From Gaiella occulta (GTDB taxonomy: Bacteria > Actinomycetota > Thermoleophilia > Gaiellales > Gaiellaceae), in the NCBI RefSeq assembly GCF_003351045.1, contig NZ_QQZY01000003.1, positions 62,001 through 126,000 of the forward strand: DNA of 64,000 nucleotides. The letters are read 5' to 3'. Below, piece by piece: positions 8,683 to 15,288 of this stretch. The notes beneath the pieces were generated by a model, which was given only the letters and a program-made list of their open reading frames with translations, was not told the DNA's origin and searched no databases. A program made the position numbers and the translations under genes. Position 1 is the stretch's first letter. The number at the start of each line of letters is the position of its first letter.

Positions 8683-8688
8683 TACGAT
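8683..8688 (+). promoter_or_regulatory. -10 box of the leader upstream of the receiver gene
   Basis: TACGAT, just after the reductase stop, predicts a start near 8695, giving a short transcript through two hairpins to the T-run at 8760-8764. Confidence 0.5.
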
Positions 8689-8694
8689 GACGAG

Positions 8695-8764
8695 GTGACC
8701 GGGTGCCGTCGAAGGCGCCCGGAACCGGCTTCGAGGCCTCGGGCGGATCGTCCGGGGCCTTTTT
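8695..8764 (+). ncRNA. candidate two-hairpin leader or small RNA
   Basis: From the predicted start near 8695, the first hairpin is a 9-bp stem (8699-8707 with 8714-8722, one G-U pair) with hexaloop GTCGAA, and the second is the terminator at 8734-8764. The 46 nt between the T-run and the receiver GTG hold a strong ribosome site. It could be a riboregulator of the response-regulator gene or a stand-alone RNA of about 70 nt. No known riboswitch class is recognised. Confidence 0.4.
8734..8764 (+). terminator. intrinsic terminator/attenuator before the receiver gene
   Basis: A 10-bp stem (8734-8743 with 8751-8760, two G-U pairs, loop CGGATCG) runs directly into a TTTTT tract at 8760-8764. It ends either the reductase transcript or the short leader that starts at about 8695. 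Confidence 0.7.
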
Positions 8765-8810
8765 CGTGCCGGAGCCCTGCGGTGGAACGACGACTGAAGG
8801 AGGAGTTCGC

Positions 8811-9311
8811 GTGCCTGCAATCTCGACGACGACCAGTGTGCTCACCGTCGAAGACGACCCGATCGTCCGCGCCGACCTGCGCCTCGTGCTCGAGACGGCC
8901 GGCTTCGAGGTGTGCGCGGACGCCCGCGACGGCGTCGAGGCCGTCGACCTCGCGCGTGAGCACGAGCCGGACGTGATCCTGCTCGACCTCGGCCTGCCCC
9001 GCCTCGACGGGGTCGAGGCGACGCGCCGCATCCTGGCCGAGCGCGACGTACCGATCGTGGCGCTCACGGGGCGCTCGCGTGACCTCGCCGAGGAGGCCGT
9101 CGAGGCCGGAGCCACATCGGTCGTGCGCAAGCCCTTCGAGGAGGGCGCGGTCGTGCGAGCCTTGTGCGACGCGGTCGTCGCGCGGCGCCGCAGGCAGTCG
9201 CGTGCCGCGATCGGCGACCTCCTCGGGCTGCTCGGCTACCCGGAGGAGTGGTCGGAGCAGCTCGAGCAGGAGGCGTACGCGCGCGGGCGCGCCTGGCGCA
9301 GGGTCCGCTGA
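8811..9311 (+). CDS. stand-alone receiver-domain response regulator
   Basis: A 166-residue protein starting at GTG 8811, fixed by AAGGAGGAG at 8797-8805. Residues 8-125 are a receiver domain: acidic pocket EDDP, phospho-acceptor Asp in DVILLDLGLP, Thr in VALTGRS and Lys in VVRKPF. The remaining 40 residues are Arg-rich then helical (RRRRQSRAAIGDLLGLLGYP) and match no DNA-binding output domain or clear ANTAR domain that I recognise. No histidine kinase is adjacent. The upstream hairpin-terminator leader suggests regulation by attenuation. Confidence 0.85.
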   Translation: MPAISTTTSVLTVEDDPIVRADLRLVLETAGFEVCADARDGVEAVDLAREHEPDVILLDLGLPRLDGVEATRRILAERDVPIVALTGRSRDLAEEAVEAGATSVVRKPFEEGAVVRALCDAVVARRRRQSRAAIGDLLGLLGYPEEWSEQLEQEAYARGRAWRRVR

Positions 9312-9332
9312 CGGCCGGCCGCGCCACGCGCC

Positions 9333-9338
9333 TACGGT
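9333..9338 (+). promoter_or_regulatory. leaderless-type -10 box before a broken small gene
   Basis: TACGGT, then 6 nt, then GTG 9345, the same geometry as other leaderless genes in the window. Confidence 0.35.
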
Positions 9339-9344
9339 CGGGCC

Positions 9345-9473
9345 GTGTCCGGCGCGGCCCCGGAGACCCCGGACGACTCGCCGTAGACCCTCGACGACGT
9401 GATGGCGTCGGCGCTCTGTCGCGACCTCATGACGGCCGGGCTCGAGGCGGCCATCGTCCGCGATCTCGGCTGA
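9345..9473 (+). pseudogene. small open frame interrupted by an amber codon
   Basis: From GTG 9345 the frame reads VSGAAPETPDDSP, a TAG at 9384-9386, then TLDDVMASALCRDLM and a further 13 residues to TGA 9471-9473. The part after the stop looks like a genuine short helix, and the promoter spacing is that of other genes here. It may be a decayed 42-residue gene, a readthrough product, or chance. No homologue is recognised. Confidence 0.3.
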
Positions 9474-9486
9474 CCCGCCGGCGGGA

Positions 9487-10398
9487 TCAGGCAGTCGCGG
9501 GCTCCAGCGCCGCCTCGACGTCGAGGTCGCGGACCACGTCGAGGAGCGCGCGCGTGAGCAGCGGCTCGGGCTCCCGGTCGAGCCACACGAGCCCGATCGA
9601 GCGGGTCGTCGCCGGCTCGACGAGCGGGATCGCGGCCATGCCCGCGGGGACGGCGAGCAGATGCAGCCACGCCGCCGCCATCACCGCCGACCACGCGCCG
9701 TCGCGCACGTGCCCGTACTGCGTCGAGATCGAGTTCGTCTCCACGGTCGGCCGCGGCTCCGTGCCCGCCTCGCGGAAGATCCCGTTCACGATGCGCCGGT
9801 TCTGCATGTCCTCGGTCAGGAGCACGAGCGGCAGCTCCGCCGCCTCCCGCCAGCGCACCGTGTCGCGGTCGCCGAGCGGGCCGTCGGCGCGCGTGAGCAG
9901 CACGTAGCGCTCGCGGTACAGCGGCAGCCCGCGTACGCCCGAGAGCGGCTCCGAGTCGAGGTAGGTGAGGCCGACGTCGAGCTCGAACGACTGCAGGCCG
10001 CGTTCGATCTGCATCGAGTTGAGCGAGCGCACCGTCACGCGTACGCCCGGGTGGCGCGCAACGAGCGCCGTCGTCAGCAACGGGACCGACGAGAGCGAGG
10101 TCGGGACGGCCCCGATCCGCAGCCGGCCCGAAAGACCGTGCCGCATCGCGCCGACCTCGCCGTAGAGGCCGTCGACGTCGGCGAGGACGCGCAGAGCCCA
10201 CTCGAGCACGCGCTCACCCTCCGGCGTCAACCCCTCGTAGCGGTGCGCGCGGCGGACGATCGGCACGCCGAGCACGTCCTCGAGCCTGCGAATCCCCGCC
10301 GACAGCGTGGGCTGGGTGACGTGGCAGGCGGCGGCCGCGCGGCCGAAGTGGCCCTCGCGGCCGAGCGCGGCGAGGTACTCGAGCTGACGGACGATCAC
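9487..10398 (-). CDS. LysR-family regulator of the formate dehydrogenase operon
   Basis: A 303-residue LysR transcription factor. The winged helix-turn-helix is residues 1-60 (EYLAALGREGHFGRAAAACH, then VTQPTLSAGIRRLEDVLGVP), followed by the linker helix and a periplasmic-binding-protein-like effector domain. It is transcribed away from the formate dehydrogenase genes and its GTG start lies 105 bp from theirs. A T-N11-A palindrome lies in the gap. In other bacteria a LysR protein (FdsR) governs NAD-linked formate dehydrogenase, so control of the neighbouring operon is the likely role; formate as the effector is inference. Confidence 0.9.
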   Translation of the reverse strand: MIVRQLEYLAALGREGHFGRAAAACHVTQPTLSAGIRRLEDVLGVPIVRRAHRYEGLTPEGERVLEWALRVLADVDGLYGEVGAMRHGLSGRLRIGAVPTSLSSVPLLTTALVARHPGVRVTVRSLNSMQIERGLQSFELDVGLTYLDSEPLSGVRGLPLYRERYVLLTRADGPLGDRDTVRWREAAELPLVLLTEDMQNRRIVNGIFREAGTEPRPTVETNSISTQYGHVRDGAWSAVMAAAWLHLLAVPAGMAAIPLVEPATTRSIGLVWLDREPEPLLTRALLDVVRDLDVEAALEPATA

Positions 10399-10406
10399 GC
10401 GGGCGC

Positions 10407-10412
10407 ACGATA
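10407..10412 (-). promoter_or_regulatory. -10 box for the LysR gene
   Basis: TATCGT on the minus strand ends 8 nt before the GTG at 10398, so the message would be leaderless or nearly so. Confidence 0.45.
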
Positions 10413-10421
10413 CCCGTTTCG

Positions 10422-10436
10422 ATAGAGCGCGTCTAT
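10422..10436. promoter_or_regulatory. LysR operator (T-N11-A palindrome)
   Basis: ATAGA-GCGCG-TCTAT is a perfect inverted repeat with the T-N11-A spacing typical of LysR-type binding sites, in the divergent gap between the regulator and the dehydrogenase operon. It lies just upstream of the operon's predicted -35. Confidence 0.7.
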
Positions 10437-10457
10437 GATGTGTTCGCTCGTCTCACT

Positions 10458-10486
10458 TTGACCGTGCGTGCCGCGCGCGCGATGCT
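10458..10486 (+). promoter_or_regulatory. promoter of the formate dehydrogenase operon
   Basis: TTGACC at 10458-10463, 17-bp spacer, GATGCT at 10481-10486. The -10 is weak, as expected for an activator-dependent promoter. Confidence 0.45.
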
Positions 10487-10502
10487 GTAGGCAACCGTTC
10501 GC

Positions 10503-12476
10503 ATGCCGAAGGAGTCCGCGATGCCGAAGCCCAAGGGACGTCTCACCACCCCGCTCGTCCGGGACGGGGGCGCGCTACGCCCCGCGAGCTGGGACGAGGC
10601 GCTCGACCGCGCCGCCGCCGGCTTCGCCGCCGCGCGCGCGACCGACGCGTCGACCTCGTTCGGCATCTTCTCCTGCTCGAAGGCCTCGAACGAGATGAAC
10701 TTCCTGGCGCAGAAGTTCGCGCGCCAGGTGATGGGCACGAACAACATCGACTCCTGCAACAGAACCTGACACGCGCCCAGCGTCGTCGGTCTGGCGACGG
10801 TGTTCGGGGCGGGCGGCGGCACGTCGTCGTACCGCGAGATCGAGGAGACGGACGTCATCCTGCTGTGGGGCTCGAACGCCCGTGAGACGCACCCGATCTT
10901 CTTCCACCACCTGCTCAAGGGCGTGCACAACGGCGCCCGGCTCTACGTGATCGATCCGCGGCGGACGTCCTCGGCGCAGTGGGCCGACCGCTGGCTCGGC
11001 CTCGACGTCGGCTCCGACATCGCCCTGTCGAACGCGATGGCGCGCGAGATCATCCACGCGGACCTGCACAACCGTACGTTCGTCGAGCGCGCCACCGAGG
11101 GATTCGAGGCCTATGCCGCGTCCGTCGAGCCGTTTACGCTCGCGGAGGGGGAGCGGCTCACCGGAGTTCCGGCGCACGTGATCCGCGAGACCGCGCACGC
11201 GTTTGCGCGCGCCGACCGGGCCATGATCTGCTGGACGCTCGGCATCACGGAGCACCACAACGCCGTCGACAACGTCCTCGCGCTGATCAACCTCGGCCTC
11301 CTCTGCGGTCACGTCGGCCGCTACGGCTCCGGGCTGAACCCGCTGCGCGGCCAGAACAACGTGCAGGGCGGCGGCGACATGGGGGCGATCCCGAACAAGC
11401 TGCCCGGGTTCCAGGACATCGAGCGCGACCACGAGGCGCGCGCCCGCTTCGAGGCCGCGTGGGGCGCTCCGATTCGCCCGCACTACGGCTGGCACCTGAC
11501 GCAGATGTTCCACGGCATGGAGCGCGGAGAGCTGCGCACCCTGTACGTGATCGGCGAGAACCCGGCGCAGTCGGAGGCCGACATCAACCGCACGCGCAGG
11601 CTGCTCTCCGAGCTCGACTTCCTCGTCGTGCAGGACATCGTGACGACGCGAACGGCGGAGATGGCGGACGTCGTGTTCCCGTCGGCCGCGTCGTGGTGCG
11701 AGGCCGAAGGCACGGTGACCAACAGCGAGCGCCGCGTGCAGCGGGTGCGCAAGGCACTCGACCCGCCGGGCGAGGCGCGTGACGACATGTGGATCATCGC
11801 GGAGCTCGCGCGGCGCCTCGGCTTCGACTGGGGGCAGCCGACGGCCGAGCAGGTATGGGACGAGCTGCGCTCGCTCTCGCCCATGCACGCCGGCATGAGC
11901 TACGCCCGGCTCGAACAGCACGGCGGTCTGCAGTGGCCCTGCCCGGACGAGGAGCACCCGGGCTCGCCGATCCTCCACACACGGCTGTGGGCCGACCCGG
12001 TGGAGGGCCCGCCCGCGCCGTTCAGCATCGTCGAGAACCGGCCGCCGTTCGAGGCGCTCGACGCCGACTACCCGATCAGGCTCACGACGGGGCGCCGCCT
12101 CGAGTCGTACAACACCGGCGCGCAGTCGGGTCTGTACCGCTCGCCGCTGCACCGCGGCGAGAGCCTCGACCTGTCGCCCGAGGACGCCGCCCGTCTCGAG
12201 CTCGCAGACGGGGAGATCGCCCGGGTGTCGTCACGGCGCGGCTCGGTCGAGGCGCCCGTGCGGATCGACCCGTCGCTGCGCCCGGGGCTCGCGTTCATGA
12301 CCTTCCACTTCCCCGACCAGGTGGACACGAACCAGCTCACGATCGACGCCACCGACCCCCGCTCGGGCACGGCGGAGTTCAAGGCGGCCGCGATCCGCGT
12401 CGAGAAGCCGGCGGCGCCCGAGCGCGCCGGGACCGTGGGCGTGCAGGAGCCCGCCGCCGTCGGGGCGGAGGGCTGA
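10503..12476 (+). CDS. formate dehydrogenase catalytic subunit, selenocysteine-containing, lacking the N-terminal [4Fe-4S] domain
   Basis: Oxidises formate to CO2 at a Mo/W bis-pterin centre. Read through the TGA at 10767-10769 as selenocysteine it is 657 residues. The context CNRT-Sec-HAPSVVGL (Sec89, His90) matches the active site of FdhF-type enzymes, and the conserved Arg is in PLRGQNNVQGGGDMG (Arg282). The frames before and after the TGA are the same and the protein is conserved across it. A SECIS hairpin follows the codon. The C-terminal pterin-binding domain runs from about 510 (RLTTGRRLESYNTGAQSG). The protein begins at RLTTPLVRDGGALRPASWDEAL, exactly after the Fe-S domain of normal catalytic subunits. 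That missing domain is at the end of the gene at 14335-15270. Confidence 0.92.
10767..10799 (+). promoter_or_regulatory. selenocysteine codon and bacterial SECIS element
   Basis: TGA 10767-10769 is followed after 11 nt by a 7-bp stem (CGTCGTC 10781-10787 with GGCGACG 10793-10799, one U-G pair) closing a five-base loop GGTCT. From memory, the E. coli fdhF SECIS has the same GGUCU loop sequence at the same distance from its UGA. SelB binds such loops to direct Sec insertion. selA/selB/selC are not in the window. Confidence 0.85.
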
Positions 12477-14338
12477 TGGACCTCCATCTCGTACCGGACG
12501 CGGAGGAGACGCCGGCCGAGCGTGCCGCCGTCGACCACGTGCTCGGCCCACCCGAGAGCGGCTGGGACGGTGGAGCGCGTCACGACGGCGCGGAGAGAAA
12601 CACCGCCCGCGGCGGGCACGACGCGCGCGGGCGCCGCCACCTGTTGCTGCCGACGTTGTGGTCGCTGCAGGAGCGCATCGGCTGGATCAGTCCCGGCGGC
12701 CTCAACTACGTCTGCAGGCGGCTGACGATCCCACCCGCCGACGCCTACGGCGTGGCGACGTTCTACGCGCTCCTCGCAGTGGAGCCGCGGCCGGCCAGGG
12801 TCGTGCACGTCTGCGAGGACCTCGCGTGCCGCTGCCACGGCTCCCATGACCTGATCGCGCAGCTCGAGGAGCGCTTCGGCACCGAGGGCGAGCTCTCCGA
12901 CGACGGGTCGTCGACGTGGTACCGCAGCCCCTGCCTCGGCCAGTGCGACCGCGCGCCCGCGGTGATGCTGGCCGTCGCGGGCAACGAGCCGCTCGAGCGC
13001 GTCGTCGCGCCGGCGGCGGCGCCCGGCGTCCTGTCGCTCCTCGCCGGCGGCGATGCCGGCCCCGAGCCGGCATGCATCCCGCCGCAGCTCGGCGAGGGCA
13101 GCCTGCGGCTGCTGCGCAGGGTGGGGCGCGTCGATCCGGCGAGCCTCGACGACTACCGCGCCCACGACGGCTATGCCGCGCTCAGGCACGCGTTCTCGCT
13201 CGGCCCCGAGGGGGTCATCCGGGAGCTGAAGGACTCGAAGCTCCAGGGGCGCGGCGGCGCGGCCTTCCCGACGGGCGTGAAGTGGGAGGCGGTCGCGCGG
13301 CAGCCCGCGCAGCCGCACTACCTCGTCTGCAACGCCGACGAGTCGGAGCCGGGGACGTTCAAGGATCGCGTGCTGCTCGAGGGCGACCCGTTCGCGGTGA
13401 TCGAGGCGATGACGATCGCCGCCTATGCGACGAACTGCACGCGCGGCTACGTCTACATGCGGGGCGAGTACCCCCAGGCCCACCGCGCGCTCGAGCGCGC
13501 GCTGGCGCAGGCACGGTCGCGCGGGTACCTCGGGGACGGCATCCTCGGCGAGCGCTTCTCGTTCGAGATCGAGATCCGCAAGGGCGCGGGCGCGTATATC
13601 TGCGGCGAGGAGACGGCGATCTTCGAGTCGATCGAGGGCAAGCGCGGCGAGCCGCGCAACAAGCCGCCGTTCCCCGTCGTCGAAGGGCTGTTCGGAAAGC
13701 CGACCGTGGTCAACAACGTCGAGACGCTCGTCAACGTGCTCGACGTCGTGCTGCGCTCCGGCCCCGGGTTCGCGGAGACCGGGACGGAGTCCTCGACGGG
13801 CACGAAGCTCTTCTGCCTGTCGGGCCACGTCGCCCGGCCGGGCGTCTACGAGGTGCCGTTCGGCGTCACCCTGCGCGATCTGCTCGACCTCGCGGGCGGG
13901 GTGCCCGGAGGCCGTTCGTTGCAGGCCGTCCTCATGGGCGGGGCCGCGGGCGGCTTCCTGCGCCCCGACGAGCTCGACCTGCCGCTCACCTTCGAGGGTG
14001 TGCGCGAGGCGAAGACGACCCTCGGCTCCGGCGTGGTGATGGCGCTCGACGACACCGTCGACCTACCCCGCTTCCTCATGCGCATCGCGGCCTTCTTCCG
14101 CAACGAGTCGTGCGGCCAGTGCGTCCCGTGCCGGGTCGGTACCGTGCGACAGCAGGAGGCCCTCGCCCGGCTGCTCTCTGGCAGGACCAACGGCGGCGTC
14201 GCCCGCGAGCTGGCCGTCATCGCGGAGGTCGGTCAGTGCATGCGCGACGCATCGATCTGCGGCCTCGGCCAGACCGCGTCGAGCGCGATCGAGTCGGCGA
14301 TCGGGCGCCTCGGCGTCTTCCAGGGAGGAGCAGCGTGA
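12476..14338 (+). CDS. NuoE-NuoF-type fusion: diaphorase subunit of NAD-linked formate dehydrogenase
   Basis: Electron-transfer and NAD-reducing subunit, 620 residues, equivalent to FdsG and FdsB joined in one chain. Residues about 40-200 are NuoE-like with the [2Fe-2S] cysteines in VCEDLACRCHG and CLGQCDRAP. Residues about 215-620 are NuoF-like: FMN/NAD loops GRGGAAFPTGVKW and CNADESEPGTFKDR, GAGAYICGEETA, and the [4Fe-4S] set SCGQCVPCRVGT plus CMRDASICGLGQTA. The ATG overlaps the upstream stop by one base, and the next gene overlaps its end by four bases, so the three genes are one translationally coupled operon. The first 40 residues are a variable lead. Confidence 0.92.
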   Translation: MDLHLVPDAEETPAERAAVDHVLGPPESGWDGGARHDGAERNTARGGHDARGRRHLLLPTLWSLQERIGWISPGGLNYVCRRLTIPPADAYGVATFYALLAVEPRPARVVHVCEDLACRCHGSHDLIAQLEERFGTEGELSDDGSSTWYRSPCLGQCDRAPAVMLAVAGNEPLERVVAPAAAPGVLSLLAGGDAGPEPACIPPQLGEGSLRLLRRVGRVDPASLDDYRAHDGYAALRHAFSLGPEGVIRELKDSKLQGRGGAAFPTGVKWEAVARQPAQPHYLVCNADESEPGTFKDRVLLEGDPFAVIEAMTIAAYATNCTRGYVYMRGEYPQAHRALERALAQARSRGYLGDGILGERFSFEIEIRKGAGAYICGEETAIFESIEGKRGEPRNKPPFPVVEGLFGKPTVVNNVETLVNVLDVVLRSGPGFAETGTESSTGTKLFCLSGHVARPGVYEVPFGVTLRDLLDLAGGVPGGRSLQAVLMGGAAGGFLRPDELDLPLTFEGVREAKTTLGSGVVMALDDTVDLPRFLMRIAAFFRNESCGQCVPCRVGTVRQQEALARLLSGRTNGGVARELAVIAEVGQCMRDASICGLGQTASSAIESAIGRLGVFQGGAA

Positions 14339-15270
14339 GCGGGGAGCTGATCGCGCCGAGGCGGATGGTTGAGCTCGAGGTGGACGGCCGGCCGGTGAAG
14401 GTGTTCGAGGGTCAGACGATCCTCGACGCCTGCCGCAAGGTCGGCATCGACACGCCGACGCTGTGCTACGGCGAGACGCTCGAGCCGGCGAACGTGTGTC
14501 GCGTCTGCGTCGTCGAGGTCGAGGGCGCGCGCGTGCTCGCGCCCGCCTGCTCGCGCAAGGTCGAGGCCGGGATGAAGGTGCGCACCGACTCCGAGCGCGT
14601 GCGGCACTCGCGCAAGCTCGTCCTCGAGCTGCTCGCCTCGTCGGTCGACCTCTCGACGACGCCGGTCGCCCCCGACTACCTGGCGCGCTACGCCGCCGAG
14701 CCGGAGCGGTTCGGCCCGCAGGCACCGCCGGATCCCGGGCGTGACCGCAGGCGCACCGGCCACCACGTCGAGCCCGACGGCCAGATGGCCGCCACCGTGC
14801 ACGTGCCCGTCAAGATCGACAACGACCTCTACGTGCGCGACTACTCCAAGTGCATCCTCTGTTACAAGTGCGTCGACGCCTGCGGAGAGCAGTACCAGAA
14901 CACGTTCGCGATCCACGTCGCCGGCCGCGGCTTCGACGCCCGCATCTCCACCGAGTACGTGGCCGAATTGCCCGAGTCGGCGTGCGTCTACTGCGGCAAC
15001 TGCATCGCCGTCTGCCCCACCGGCGCCCTCATGTTCCGCTCCGAGCACGAGCTGCGCGAGGCGGGCGCCTGGCACGAGGACGAGCAGACGGTGACGCAGA
15101 CGATCTGCCCGTACTGCGGCGTCGGCTGCAACCTCGAGCTGCACGTCCAGGACAACACGATCGTCAAGGTGACGAGCCCGGACGACCACGACGTCACCCG
15201 CGGCAACCTCTGCATCAAGGGTCGCTTCGGCTTCCAGCACGTGCAGGCGCGAGACACCGGGACGGACTAG
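14335..15270 (+). CDS. NuoG-like ferredoxin carrying the displaced [4Fe-4S] domain of the formate dehydrogenase catalytic subunit
   Basis: Electron-wire subunit, 311 residues from GTG 14335 (GGGAGGAG upstream). Residues 8-85 are a NuoG-type [2Fe-2S] domain (CYGETLEPANVCRVC, then ACS). The next segment, where the His-Cys3 cluster of NuoG usually sits, keeps the helix (RKLVLELLASSV) but has no cysteines. Two [4Fe-4S] ferredoxin motifs follow (CILCYKCVDAC and CVYCGNCIAVCP). Residues 250-305 are the first domain of a molybdopterin oxidoreductase: CPYCGVGC (Cys258, 261, 265) and Cys293 in LCIKGRFG. The chain stops at the exact point where the 10503 gene product takes up the homology. The two proteins together make one FdsA-like catalytic chain. 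Confidence 0.9.
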   Translation: MSGELIAPRRMVELEVDGRPVKVFEGQTILDACRKVGIDTPTLCYGETLEPANVCRVCVVEVEGARVLAPACSRKVEAGMKVRTDSERVRHSRKLVLELLASSVDLSTTPVAPDYLARYAAEPERFGPQAPPDPGRDRRRTGHHVEPDGQMAATVHVPVKIDNDLYVRDYSKCILCYKCVDACGEQYQNTFAIHVAGRGFDARISTEYVAELPESACVYCGNCIAVCPTGALMFRSEHELREAGAWHEDEQTVTQTICPYCGVGCNLELHVQDNTIVKVTSPDDHDVTRGNLCIKGRFGFQHVQARDTGTD

Positions 15271-15275
15271 CCCCG

Positions 15276-15281
15276 TAGGCT
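15276..15281 (+). promoter_or_regulatory. leaderless -10 box for ppc
   Basis: TAGGCT, 7 nt, then ATG 15289. An AGGAGG-like stretch in the spacer means a short leadered start cannot be excluded. Confidence 0.5.
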
Positions 15282-15288
15282 AGGAGGC

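Noticed and set aside
8703-8810. GTG 8703 as start of the receiver protein
   Set aside because: It would translate through the terminator hairpin; AAGGAGGAG clearly marks GTG 8811.
10503-10769. Formate dehydrogenase fragment read as a frameshifted or truncated pseudogene
   Set aside because: Frame is unchanged across the TGA, the active-site context fits selenocysteine, and a SECIS hairpin is present.
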